Positions 8,739-18,808 of a stretch of 64,000 nucleotides of DNA are shown in pieces (within the stretch, counting starts at the first letter, position 1; every line of letters starts with the position of its first letter). Source of the DNA: a virus; IMG/VR virus record IMGVR_UViG_3300013131_000036, positions 1 to 64,000 of that record; one strand, 5' to 3'. The translations under genes were made by a program, and so were the position numbers. A model generated the notes under the pieces. It had not been told where the DNA came from. It ran no database searches and saw only the letters and a list, made by a program, of their open reading frames with translations.

Positions 8739-10571
8739 ATGGCAAACGAAATTTCAAAAACAGACTTTCCATTGCAGCAAAATGCATATGCTGCGTTTGA
8801 TGCCCAAAGTTTAAAGAGCTTGATGCTTGATCAGCTTAACCGGGGTGGTGTGTTCACAGACCAGATTTTTGAAGGCAGCAATTTCAACAGTTTCCTGGAC
8901 GTGATTGCATATAGCTATCATGTTCTTTTGTTTTATCTCAACAAAACATCATCGGAAAGCTTGTTTTCTCAGGCACAACTGTATGAAAACATGAATCGGA
9001 TTGTTAAACTGATAGATTATAAACCCATAGGCTATCAAACAAGTTTGCTTTCGTTTAATACAATTACCAGTGAAAATCTTCCGACAGGAACATACACAAT
9101 TCCAAGATATTCATATTTTATTATTAACGGTGTTCAATACGCGTTTAAAGAAGATGTGACATTCACAAAAACAGAAGATGGTGGGGTTTCACTGGAACAA
9201 TTGTCAAAAAATAATCTTCTTTATCAAGGAAGATTTGTTGAATATCCCATCTATACCGCAATAGGAGAACCTTTTGAAATTCTACGAGTAATTTTGGTTG
9301 ATCAAAATGGAAATTCTCCGTTTGTTGATCATTTTACCATGAATGTGTATGTAAAAGATAAAATAACCCAACAATGGTCGTTATGGTCACAAGTTCCCAA
9401 TCTTTTCCTTTATGAAAATCAAGATGAAATTTATGAACTTCGTTTCAATGAAAATGGAAAATATGAAATAAAATTTGGAGATGATGTAACTGGAAAAAAG
9501 CTAAAAAGTGGAGATGAGGTTTTGGTTTATTATTTGCAAAGCGATGGAACCCCGGGAGAAGTTGGAGTTGGAACCATAGACGGAAACGGGTTATTTCAAT
9601 ACAGCAGTTCCAATTATACTACGGTTACAAATGACACTAAAAATATAACATATATGACACCTGGTCAGTTTGCTTTTCTCACATTTACAAATTCAGACCC
9701 TTCAACAAAATTTGGGGAACCTGAAACTGTTGATAACATTCGGGAAAATGCCCCCAACACATTCAAACGGCAATATCGTTTGATTACAACAAATGATTTT
9801 AAAGGTTATATAACCAACACATTCAAAAATATTGTTCATGATGTTCAGGTTGTTAACAACAAAGAATATTTGAACGGACACATAAAATATCTTTATAATC
9901 TGGGGCTAAAATATCCTTCACTCGAAAGCAGAGTTTTATACAATCAAGTAACTTTTGCAGACACATGCAATTTCAACAACATCTATTGTTATCTTGTTCC
10001 CAAGCTTCAAAAAGCAAACTCTGTTAAAGTAAACAATAATTTTGTGACAGACGCCCTAAAACAATACATAGAGTCTTTTATAGATCCTATAAAATTGACT
10101 TCTTCTGAGGTGATATATTCCGATCCAGTTTATATGGCATTTAACTTGGGAATATCACTTCCTGTCGAAACATTAGATAAAGACATTTATAAACAAACAA
10201 AACTTATAATTGTTAAAAAATTTGATTCACGGGTAAATGATGATGAAATCAAAAGCGTGGTCACAAAAATATTTGAAAATTATTTTGATCCTAATAATGC
10301 AAAACTACACCAAACAATTGATTTAACTACTCTCAATAATTCTGTGGCAGAGATAAACGGTGTCAAAAGTTTTTATACTAAAAGAATTGCAGAAGATGGT
10401 CGTACGATAGAAGCAGACGGAATCAGTCTTCTTTACTGGAATAGTGTGTACAGCAAAGAAGATATTCATGTTTCAACCCAAAATATAAATATGGAATATT
10501 TTCAGTTCCCGTATCTTTACGACAGAGACAATTTCTTGGAAAGAATAGAAATTGTTGTTGAAACCGTTTAA
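8739..10571 (+). CDS. 6: Baseplate wedge subunit, gp6-like
   Basis: A 610-residue protein following gene 25 immediately. The N-terminus has the family pattern of a helix with LMLDQLNRGGVFTDQIFEGSN, then FLDVIAYSYHVLLFYLNKTSSESLF, as in gpJ/gp6 wedge proteins. The middle contains the RENAPNTFKRQYRLIT segment, equivalent to the 'A-P-x-x-f-x-x-q-x-R-a-V-T' motif before the dimerising domain. The C-terminal part has SEVIYSDPVYMAFNLGI and repeated alpha-beta segments. T4 gp6 is 660 residues and forms the inner ring that drives baseplate change of shape. The start has no Shine-Dalgarno sequence and is probably coupled to gene 25. Confidence 0.88.
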   Translation: MANEISKTDFPLQQNAYAAFDAQSLKSLMLDQLNRGGVFTDQIFEGSNFNSFLDVIAYSYHVLLFYLNKTSSESLFSQAQLYENMNRIVKLIDYKPIGYQTSLLSFNTITSENLPTGTYTIPRYSYFIINGVQYAFKEDVTFTKTEDGGVSLEQLSKNNLLYQGRFVEYPIYTAIGEPFEILRVILVDQNGNSPFVDHFTMNVYVKDKITQQWSLWSQVPNLFLYENQDEIYELRFNENGKYEIKFGDDVTGKKLKSGDEVLVYYLQSDGTPGEVGVGTIDGNGLFQYSSSNYTTVTNDTKNITYMTPGQFAFLTFTNSDPSTKFGEPETVDNIRENAPNTFKRQYRLITTNDFKGYITNTFKNIVHDVQVVNNKEYLNGHIKYLYNLGLKYPSLESRVLYNQVTFADTCNFNNIYCYLVPKLQKANSVKVNNNFVTDALKQYIESFIDPIKLTSSEVIYSDPVYMAFNLGISLPVETLDKDIYKQTKLIIVKKFDSRVNDDEIKSVVTKIFENYFDPNNAKLHQTIDLTTLNNSVAEINGVKSFYTKRIAEDGRTIEADGISLLYWNSVYSKEDIHVSTQNINMEYFQFPYLYDRDNFLERIEIVVETV

Positions 10572-10579
10572 CATGGCAT

Positions 10580-13500
10580 ATGACATGCACCTATATCAAT
10601 ATAAGTGTAAAAAACTTTACCGGCTTGGAAGTTTTGAGCACATACACCCTTGATGTCACTCCTCTAACTTTTGTAGCGTCATTATCTTCCAATAATTTAC
10701 TTGTAAGTGACAAAAAAGGATTTTGGAATTTTGGGGACGGAACCATTTCAACAAGTCTTAGTACTGCCCACCATTATACTTGGCCTGGTGTGTATGATGT
10801 TACTTTTTATGCATATACAAGTGGCGGAAATGCAGTTCAGGCATGTCAGACCTTTCAAATAACCGCTTTTAATTACATAGGAGATTATATACAATCCACA
10901 TATTTGGATGATGAAAAAATTTCATCAGTTCAAAGCGGACAAGTTTCCGATGCCATAAAAATAAATAGGTTTAATTCTTGGCAATCTTTTCCATCGATTT
11001 CTGCCACCGGATATACAATTAATTTTTATGCAAGTGGAAGCAGATCAGATTATTTACAAATTGATAACTATTTAAAAGATCCTTGGGCACATTTACAGGC
11101 TTATTTCTTTTTTGTTCAAAAAGCAGATAATAGATTTGGAATTTTAAGTTCAGCCTCAACCACGGCCGATCCAATTTATGTTTATGTTTCCAATAACCAA
11201 ATTGTCGAAACAACATTTCCATATGAAGGAAGCACTTTGGCTGGAACAAGCGGCACGACCACAGTTTATTATGTTGATCAATATCCGAAAACTTTCACAT
11301 CCGAAGCTCCAATATTTTTGTTTGCTTCATTGGACACTTCAAAATTTGCTTCAAGGAATGAAACTCCAAATTTAAATTATACTGAAAATTTTTCAAATCT
11401 TTCTTATTTTAATTTTTCTTCATTGGTTATTCCCATAAAAAATCGTTATAATCCTGCACAAATTTTATCCATAACATCAAATGGAATCGATGGAGAGGGA
11501 TATGTGGACGATTCTTTTTATATCAACAAAATCAAATGGCAAAATTATCCAATTTCATTTTTTGTAAAACTAAAAGATTCTCAAAATTATAGCACAAAAC
11601 AATATCCTCTTTTGACTTTTAATAACACTTCTCAAGATTTTGATCTGTCATGCAATTTAATTTCAGTTTGTTCCCAAAAGGTTATCAATGATGTAGAATT
11701 TTATAAAAATAACAATGTAAAAAACATAACAAGAACCGGAGGATTTTATGCTGGATATTTTAAAAGTCCTTATGCCTTGGAAAATGTGGCACTTACCGCT
11801 TCTGTTACAGTGACAGATCCCCCATTTTTTGCTAAAGATTCACCTTATAGTTGGATTGGTCAGGGGTTGGATTCATATTCTATATCCATAACTTCCAATC
11901 AAGCAATTGCTTCAAACATTTATCGATACAATAAATTCAGAAATTATGATGCATGTGGTGACACCATTTCACTTCAATTAACGGCAAATAGCACTTCTCC
12001 TACTATTTTTTCCGGGGTTTTAAAAAATCCATTCGCAATAGCCGTAAGTCCGTCGGAAGACGATGCGATTTGGTTTGCAGATTCTGACAGGGATCGTGTT
12101 TATAAGCTAAAGAAAACTGGAGAAATACTGTTTAATATTGATCTTTCAAATGCACCAAGAATAGATGCTACGGGCAATATTGTTTATTATAATTATCAAG
12201 GAACCGTATCGGGCGCTACCCCATCTTCAATAGCGTTGGATGGCCAAGCAAATGCTTGGGTTACATTATACACTTCCGGTTCATGCATACGAATTCAAAG
12301 AGATACCGGATATGTGGATTCAGAGGCGTTCCCCCGATATCCTGATGCAAACTTTTCAATATTAAACACGTTTAGTGCCGGTCCCATTAATTCTTATCTG
12401 GGAGTTCCTGTTGAAATATTTTTTGAATATAACACACCTGCATTAAGCGGATTGTACGCAAACGAAAACACCGTTCTTCCCACTTGTATTGAAACCGATC
12501 TTGATAGCAACATTTGGGTGACTTATTCCAATCCATTAAAAGGATATTTGATAAAATTTGATCCAAATGGAAATTTCTTGGCAGCCAAAGAATTTCCCAC
12601 ATTGTTTAGTCCTCAACAATTATTAATTGACAGGGACAACAATCTTTACATGACTGTGATGACTTATCTGAAAAACAACTCCAGCATCACAAACCGAAAC
12701 GACTTTTTATACAAATACGAATCAAATACAGGAAATTTAAATTCCAATTATCCTTTGAGTGGATACAGTGGTTTGGGTCCTTTAGCGGTTGATAAAGATC
12801 AAAATATTTATGCTTTGTATAACAAACAAGACATTCTTCGGGTAAAAACAGGGGCAGACGCAACAACATTTTCCGTCGGAAGTGGGACTAATTTAACCAC
12901 CGAATATCAAAGTATTGAAGGAATTGCATGTGATACTGAAAATATTTTATGGGTTATTCATAATTTTGATAAAAAAATTTATTTGTACCCTTTAAATGAA
13001 TTTACGGTTCTGAATACTGTTGATGTTAATCGTATTAATACTGATGATGTTAATCCATGTAATCTCAGAGCATATGGAGATTGGACAGGTATGCGCTGGA
13101 TTAACAAATACTTTTACAATACCAGAACAAGAACACTCACAGGACAAAGCAGCACATTTAACATATACCCTGTCAGCGGAGCGTACGGAATTTCCAAAAT
13201 AAATGAAGATTTCAATGCAATTGAAAATATAAAATCATATGTTTTGCAGGAATCTTTACTTAATAAACACGTTTTATTTGACCAATTTTTGGGTCAAATA
13301 GTGGGAAACAACAAAAGCAAAATCAATTCTTTGGGGAAAAGAATCTATGAAAAAATATCAAACTTTGTTTTGAACAATTCCGATTTGGACGCGGATGAAC
13401 TAACAGCATTACAAAGCATGGAATCAATCATAGGAATTGATTTGGAAAATTACAATTTTCCATTTCCCCCGGATTTGCAAAGATTGATTAATCTTTTTTC

Positions 13501-14023
13501 AACTAAACTTTCTTATTTCAGAGGTTCAATAAACGAGTTTTCTTCGAATTATGATAAAAAACAAACCATATCCAATCCAAATTATGGAAAAAATCTTGGA
13601 TCGAAATTAAGTTGGTTTACATCCACGGTGCCAACATCAGGAAAGGTTGTGTTGTATGAAAGATTTGGTGAAGTGTATTCGGATGGAATACTGACAAATT
13701 ACGGCGTGTTGACCAATTCATTTTTATCTGGATCGACACAACTGGTACATTTGAGTGATGTAAATCCGTCATGGGGATGGCCCCTTGTTGTGGGAGACGA
13801 TGTTGTGGGAACTGAAGTTTCAAGATATTACGATGTTTATTCCTATAATGATGGAACAAACAATTTATTTTATAACAATTTGATTGATTGGACCGATGCC
13901 AAAACAACAATTTTGAAGACCACTAGTGCTTATTCAGAGTGGTTCGATTCAAATAACATCGTTGACAATATGATAAATTATCAACTTTCCCTGGGACTGG
14001 GACTATTGAGTGGAGCTAATTAA
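10580..14023 (+). CDS. Large tail protein with PKD domain and NHL-type propeller
   Basis: An 1147-residue protein. Residues about 30-97 form a PKD domain, with the hallmark FWNFGDGT and later HHYTWPGVYDVTFYA. Residues about 490-830 contain at least five NHL/SMP-30-like propeller strands, for example SSIALDGQANAWVT, PTCIETDLDSNIWVTY, QQLLIDRDNNLYMTV and LAVDKDQNIYALY. The C-terminal 270 residues have a conserved block around SWGWPLVVGDD and an IDWTDAKTT motif. Gene order (after gene 6) matches T4 gene 7 (1032 residues), but the domain content differs, so only a wedge or peripheral baseplate role is inferred. The ATG at 10580 is chosen because the ATG at 10573 is out of frame and soon stops. 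Confidence 0.75.
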   Translation: MTCTYINISVKNFTGLEVLSTYTLDVTPLTFVASLSSNNLLVSDKKGFWNFGDGTISTSLSTAHHYTWPGVYDVTFYAYTSGGNAVQACQTFQITAFNYIGDYIQSTYLDDEKISSVQSGQVSDAIKINRFNSWQSFPSISATGYTINFYASGSRSDYLQIDNYLKDPWAHLQAYFFFVQKADNRFGILSSASTTADPIYVYVSNNQIVETTFPYEGSTLAGTSGTTTVYYVDQYPKTFTSEAPIFLFASLDTSKFASRNETPNLNYTENFSNLSYFNFSSLVIPIKNRYNPAQILSITSNGIDGEGYVDDSFYINKIKWQNYPISFFVKLKDSQNYSTKQYPLLTFNNTSQDFDLSCNLISVCSQKVINDVEFYKNNNVKNITRTGGFYAGYFKSPYALENVALTASVTVTDPPFFAKDSPYSWIGQGLDSYSISITSNQAIASNIYRYNKFRNYDACGDTISLQLTANSTSPTIFSGVLKNPFAIAVSPSEDDAIWFADSDRDRVYKLKKTGEILFNIDLSNAPRIDATGNIVYYNYQGTVSGATPSSIALDGQANAWVTLYTSGSCIRIQRDTGYVDSEAFPRYPDANFSILNTFSAGPINSYLGVPVEIFFEYNTPALSGLYANENTVLPTCIETDLDSNIWVTYSNPLKGYLIKFDPNGNFLAAKEFPTLFSPQQLLIDRDNNLYMTVMTYLKNNSSITNRNDFLYKYESNTGNLNSNYPLSGYSGLGPLAVDKDQNIYALYNKQDILRVKTGADATTFSVGSGTNLTTEYQSIEGIACDTENILWVIHNFDKKIYLYPLNEFTVLNTVDVNRINTDDVNPCNLRAYGDWTGMRWINKYFYNTRTRTLTGQSSTFNIYPVSGAYGISKINEDFNAIENIKSYVLQESLLNKHVLFDQFLGQIVGNNKSKINSLGKRIYEKISNFVLNNSDLDADELTALQSMESIIGIDLENYNFPFPPDLQRLINLFSTKLSYFRGSINEFSSNYDKKQTISNPNYGKNLGSKLSWFTSTVPTSGKVVLYERFGEVYSDGILTNYGVLTNSFLSGSTQLVHLSDVNPSWGWPLVVGDDVVGTEVSRYYDVYSYNDGTNNLFYNNLIDWTDAKTTILKTTSAYSEWFDSNNIVDNMINYQLSLGLGLLSGAN

Positions 14024-14027
14024 TTAT

Positions 14028-16817
14028 ATGGCAACCGATTACACATTTTCAAATTTAGAAAAATATATTCCTAATAATTCCGTGCTAGATCCGGATTATT
14101 CAGGGGTACCGGGAGATTTTACATCAGCGTACTCATTAATTGAATGGCTTAAAAATCTGAAAATATCCAGCACAGATACATCGTCTTATATCACCAGTTA
14201 TAACAAATATCTTAATGATTGGTTTGATTATAAAAACGTAAAAAGCTCAGATAAGACGGCTTTTGTTCGGCTGCAATATATAAATTTGTTAAAAGAAATA
14301 AGCTTAAAATATTCTTCTTCTGATGAACGTAGATTTTTATCAAATCTAAATTTTGAAGATAATCAATCTTTGGATGTTGCCATTCCTTTTTTCACAAGAA
14401 AAATAAAAAAAATATGCCAATATTATGCTCAAAAACGAGACACGCTTTCCACAGGAGTTTTAAGATCAAATTTAAAAGGAAGTGATTTTGGGGTCGAAAC
14501 AATTGTTAAAAAAGCAATTGTATTAATACTACAAACCAATGAATTCGAACCCCTCGGCGTAAATCTTCCGCCCCTATCGTCGGTTTTACCTGATCTTCAC
14601 ATTCAGATTAATGATGCTTACGACAATCAACAATATTATTATGATATTCAGCCGGGATCGAAATATCAAACATATGGGGTTCAAGACCCCGAGCGTATAG
14701 AATTTTTTGGGATGGATGCAACTAAAATTGACAATACACCTGTATACAATTTACAGGAAGCAATCATCAATGCCATTGAATCTTATCCTTTCTTTATAAA
14801 AGAACTAGGCACCACCAATTTTACAATTAATTTTCAGCTTTCAACCACAAATTATTCATATTTGGACGGAAGAGACTTTAAAGATTATGATAATAATTCT
14901 AAACCCACAAACACAAATGTTTTTCAATATCAAAAACTTTATCAAAAAAACTTGGGAAATAAACTATTGGCATTGACCGGACAATATCTTTTGGATCCTT
15001 TAAGCGGATATGTGTTGATTCCGGATTTTCCCCATCAAAATATTCTTAATAGACGCTTTCCCACAATTGCACATGTTCCGGAAATAGTGCGGGCCCAGCG
15101 TGAAAAATATTTGGGCAATTTCTTTACTAAAGACAATTTAGGTCTTTTGTTTTGGAATACATATAAAAAAGAATATTCTTTTTCAAGACAATTATCTTCA
15201 GGTGAAGTGATACTGATTCCTGATCCAGAGGTGGGCGCAAATGCATCCGGACTTTCTTTGTATGATCAATCTCTTAGCGGAATAGATTATTCTGTTGATG
15301 TTCAATGGAACAGATACGATTGGTCAAATGATTATGCTTTTGGAAGAATTTATTCTGATCCTAAAATACACAAATTTTATCCTTATACAACAAAAACAGA
15401 AATATCAGAAGATAGCGATGAGGGAATTTCCAGAATAACCGATTATCAAGATTTTTGGAATGATCGTATAATTTGGAGAAATAAAGATGTTTTTGATTTT
15501 TTGGGGGATGATTTTTATCCTTTAGATGAACGTAAAAAATATCTTTTATATAATAAAGGTATTTTAAGCAAATATAAAACTGATATTTTTGGAAATCATT
15601 ATGGTTTATTTAAAAATTCTTTGACAGATAGCTATTCAGCGGTTTCTACGTCTTTGCAATACCCATCTGCCACGGATATTTTTTCCACAAATATAACAGC
15701 TTTAAGCTCTTTGTATGAAAAACAAAATTTACAAATCGGACAAGTTTATGTTCGTTTATATAATGATACCAATGTTTTACCATTAAGCACAGCATTAAGC
15801 GGAATTTTTATAAAATATCCAGCAGTTGTTAGAACAGAACTGCAAAATTATTTGTTGGATATGGATTTAATTTTCAACACAATAATTTTAGAAACACCCA
15901 ATTATGTCGTTTTGGATAAGATTAATTTTGATTTCGAAACAAACTCCTTCAATTCCATTTATACCAAAGAGACTTACTATAAAAAATACACGGAAAATTC
16001 TTCTTTAGAGAATTATTCCAATTTTTGGTACGATGATGAATACAAAAAAATATATTTAAATTTTTTAACTTTGTTTGAAACAAATTCTGCCAAAAGTGAA
16101 AAAATCCTTTATCCTAAAATTTTAGTGGCAGACATACAGGACTTAAAATTCTCAAATTTTTATCCGGAATTTGAGAATATCCGATCATTAAGTTCATTTG
16201 CGGTGAATTTAAGTTTTGAAAATTACAATTCAACTTACAATGACAGAAGTCTTTTAAATGTTCATCATGAATCCCAAATTTTAGGAATACTGGTAAAAAG
16301 TTACAATAATAATGGCGTTCCTTTGCTTCAAAATTACAAATTCAAGCGGGCATTCAAAGGATTAAGTTTAGACCAATTTTTGGTTCTTAAACCTTGTGGG
16401 TTTATTTATGACAGAAATTATAATGATATTATCAAGAAACAAACAGTCCGACATTCTTCATTTTATTCTTCAATAGTGGGAAATCAAAAAAATTTCAACA
16501 GTTTGGTGTGCACCACCTCCTCTTCAAATTATTATAATTATTATTACGCGGCCACAGAACCTTTGACGATTAGTTCGACGGTTTCTTCGTTTGTTTTATG
16601 CGATTCCACGCTTACAAATGTTTTTGCCATAACTGCTGGCAATAAAAATCTTAATTTGAGAGATGTATATGGAACTTTGGTATATGACTTTTCCGGCAAC
16701 AATCAGCATTATTTTACAACGATTAACGATTCCATAACCGCTCAAGATGGATCGAATGTTTTTTCGATCACATACGTGGCCAGCGGACAACATGTTATTT
16801 ACATAGATCCCAGATGA
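14028..16817 (+). CDS. Large baseplate/tail structural protein
   Basis: A 929-residue protein. The ATG at 14028, 4 bases after the previous stop, is preferred over a GTG at 14010 that overlaps the upstream gene. Residues about 85-170 are helical with DERRFLSNLNFEDN, LDVAIPFFTRKIKKICQYYA and LKGSDFGVETIVKKA, a block that I associate with large wedge-associated proteins of T4-type phages. The rest is Tyr-, Asn- and Phe-rich, mostly beta, with low-complexity parts. It lies in the wedge run after gene 6, so it is probably a virion component at the baseplate periphery. No enzyme motif is visible. Confidence 0.65.
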   Translation: MATDYTFSNLEKYIPNNSVLDPDYSGVPGDFTSAYSLIEWLKNLKISSTDTSSYITSYNKYLNDWFDYKNVKSSDKTAFVRLQYINLLKEISLKYSSSDERRFLSNLNFEDNQSLDVAIPFFTRKIKKICQYYAQKRDTLSTGVLRSNLKGSDFGVETIVKKAIVLILQTNEFEPLGVNLPPLSSVLPDLHIQINDAYDNQQYYYDIQPGSKYQTYGVQDPERIEFFGMDATKIDNTPVYNLQEAIINAIESYPFFIKELGTTNFTINFQLSTTNYSYLDGRDFKDYDNNSKPTNTNVFQYQKLYQKNLGNKLLALTGQYLLDPLSGYVLIPDFPHQNILNRRFPTIAHVPEIVRAQREKYLGNFFTKDNLGLLFWNTYKKEYSFSRQLSSGEVILIPDPEVGANASGLSLYDQSLSGIDYSVDVQWNRYDWSNDYAFGRIYSDPKIHKFYPYTTKTEISEDSDEGISRITDYQDFWNDRIIWRNKDVFDFLGDDFYPLDERKKYLLYNKGILSKYKTDIFGNHYGLFKNSLTDSYSAVSTSLQYPSATDIFSTNITALSSLYEKQNLQIGQVYVRLYNDTNVLPLSTALSGIFIKYPAVVRTELQNYLLDMDLIFNTIILETPNYVVLDKINFDFETNSFNSIYTKETYYKKYTENSSLENYSNFWYDDEYKKIYLNFLTLFETNSAKSEKILYPKILVADIQDLKFSNFYPEFENIRSLSSFAVNLSFENYNSTYNDRSLLNVHHESQILGILVKSYNNNGVPLLQNYKFKRAFKGLSLDQFLVLKPCGFIYDRNYNDIIKKQTVRHSSFYSSIVGNQKNFNSLVCTTSSSNYYNYYYAATEPLTISSTVSSFVLCDSTLTNVFAITAGNKNLNLRDVYGTLVYDFSGNNQHYFTTINDSITAQDGSNVFSITYVASGQHVIYIDPR

Positions 16818-16832
16818 CAAAAGAATTTAACA

Positions 16833-16840
16833 ATTAAATA
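16833..16840 (+). promoter_or_regulatory. Late-promoter-like element ATTAAATA
   Basis: It ends 6 bases before the ATG at 16847 in the 29-base gap after the preceding stop. Seven of eight bases match TATAAATA. Confidence 0.5.
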
Positions 16841-16846
16841 ATTTAT

Positions 16847-18808
16847 ATGCAATTCAACAGAATATATAACGAAACCCCTTTTGATAGCCGTCATGACATA
16901 GCGGCTTCATTGACCTTTTCTGTATTCAATCCGGTTTCCTCATGTTCTGGTGGGATCAGCATGGTTTTTTATGAAGACTCTCTGATTTCACCCTATGGTG
17001 GCGGCCCTTCAGGTTCTCTGGGATATGCGCCATATACAGGATCTCCTGTATTTTCTCAATCCAATTATGAAGGTTTAAAGGGTGGATATTTGGGAATAGG
17101 ATTGGACATAACAGGAAATTTTTCTAAAAAAGGAGAAGGAAAAACTGACGGGGATTTTAAAAACAATCCGAACACGGTAGCAATAAGGGGCCCGGAAGCG
17201 AATGGTTATTCTCTTTTGACGGTAACAGAAAATCTTTCTTCTTTGTCAAACATAGTTTTGGGTCAAGGATACACAACAGAAGAAAATGCAATCTATCAAA
17301 CAATCCGTGTTGTTTTAACAGATCACGGTCGAAAAATTAAGGTTCAAAAAATGCAATCTCCTGATAATTTCATTACCATTGCTGAAACATACATCAACAA
17401 AAGAAAAAACACCGCTTATCGAGTTGCGTGTAATTTTGTTTCAAATGACAATACAACTGTTTTTAAAACAAAAGAATTTGATTGTTATGGATTTGAAAAT
17501 AAAATTGCCGACAACATTCTAGATTCAAATTTAGCAACATGTTTGCAATTTATAAAAACAAATGTTTTTAGTGTAGGACAAACAAGAAAATTATTCTTGG
17601 GTTCCAATAATTTGTTTTCAGAAATTGCGGGAAATAAATCGTTCTCCAATTACATTTTAACCACATCCATAACTGCTCCTTTTGATTTTAGACAAACCAT
17701 TGTTTATAATTTATCAACGGTTGAAAACTTTTTAGACAATTCAATTGATAATCTTCTTGTAAGAAACACCTTAAACAATTCTGTAGATATTTACAGAAAT
17801 TTAGGCAGAAACGTTGTAAAGGAATACACGGTTTATTCCACAAATGTTTCAGGATTTGGAATGCACGGAAGTTTGGATGGGGACTATCTCTATTTATCCA
17901 CTCTTTCTTCTGTTGAAATTTACAAAAGAAACAACTATGATTGGAACTATAATTCCAGAATAACAGGTCTTTCATCTGTTCCCACAAACATAAAATTTAA
18001 AAATGATAAAGGAATAGTTTCGTACATAGATGGGTCAGCAGAAATTTTTGAAAGGTCCGATTCCTTATCAAATTATTCAAGTGTTTTTTATCTTTCAGGA
18101 ATATCGAATGCTTTGGAAGGATTTGGATACTCTATAGCAATTGGAGATTATTTTGCTGCGATTAGTTCACCATACAAAACATGTTCTTATACATCCGACG
18201 GGGCGGTTTTTATCTTTACAAAAAACCCATCAACAAATTTATGGTCATATACATTGCAACTGTCTTCCGGTGATAATTTTAATGCAAATTTTGGAGCTGC
18301 TCTTACTATTTATAACAATATTTTTGCAGTAACAAGACCAGGAAATAGCGTATCTTTAAACAATAATGCCGGATTGATTGATATTTATAATTACTCTCAA
18401 TCCAACGAATCTTTGAGTTTTTCAAAGACATATCCCCCCATATCGCTCACACCAAATGTTTATTTGGGAACTCATATAGACATCAAGGGAAATATTCTGG
18501 CGGCCCGTTCCACAAACGGAATAAGCATTTTTAATTTAACTTGTGATCCGGCATATGTTCCACCTCCCGTTATTCCTCCTTGTGCAATTCAATTGCTCAC
18601 GCCTCTATCGGTTTCATATATAAGAAAAATAGATTTAAGCGGATATGTATTAACCATTCAATGTCCCAAGCCTCCAATCCTACCTTTGAGTGCTTATTGT
18701 GCAATGGTTGAAATTGTTAACAGCAGCATTCCTCTTTATTCCATAAATGGTTTTGATATTCTGAGTCCGATTTATTGCCCACCGTTGACGGGAGTTCCCA
18801 TAATATGA
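16847..18808 (+). CDS. Tail adhesin with L-type-lectin-like and propeller domains
   Basis: A 653-residue protein. Residues about 10-215 look like a legume-type lectin fold: GGISMVFYED, then a GGYLGIGLDITGNF strand and loop, which is the typical start of the second half of bacterial L-type lectins. Residues about 330-550 carry FG-GAP-like repeats, such as GFGYSIAIGDYFAAISSP followed by GAVFIF, and a second copy near NFGAALTIYNNIFAV. The C-terminal 80 residues are Pro and Cys rich (PPVIPPC, ILPLSAYCA) and share a module with the next gene. A sugar-binding receptor protein is the likely role, by inference from folds and position. It ends with an ATGA overlap. Confidence 0.65.
   Translation: MQFNRIYNETPFDSRHDIAASLTFSVFNPVSSCSGGISMVFYEDSLISPYGGGPSGSLGYAPYTGSPVFSQSNYEGLKGGYLGIGLDITGNFSKKGEGKTDGDFKNNPNTVAIRGPEANGYSLLTVTENLSSLSNIVLGQGYTTEENAIYQTIRVVLTDHGRKIKVQKMQSPDNFITIAETYINKRKNTAYRVACNFVSNDNTTVFKTKEFDCYGFENKIADNILDSNLATCLQFIKTNVFSVGQTRKLFLGSNNLFSEIAGNKSFSNYILTTSITAPFDFRQTIVYNLSTVENFLDNSIDNLLVRNTLNNSVDIYRNLGRNVVKEYTVYSTNVSGFGMHGSLDGDYLYLSTLSSVEIYKRNNYDWNYNSRITGLSSVPTNIKFKNDKGIVSYIDGSAEIFERSDSLSNYSSVFYLSGISNALEGFGYSIAIGDYFAAISSPYKTCSYTSDGAVFIFTKNPSTNLWSYTLQLSSGDNFNANFGAALTIYNNIFAVTRPGNSVSLNNNAGLIDIYNYSQSNESLSFSKTYPPISLTPNVYLGTHIDIKGNILAARSTNGISIFNLTCDPAYVPPPVIPPCAIQLLTPLSVSYIRKIDLSGYVLTIQCPKPPILPLSAYCAMVEIVNSSIPLYSINGFDILSPIYCPPLTGVPII
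18683..18703 (+). repeat. 21-base direct repeat, copy 1
   Basis: This stretch encodes PLSAYCA and is identical base for base to 19573-19593 in the next gene. Confidence 0.85.

Noticed and set aside
14010-14027. GTG start for the 929-residue tail protein
   Set aside because: It would overlap the upstream gene; an ATG follows at 14028, directly after the upstream stop.
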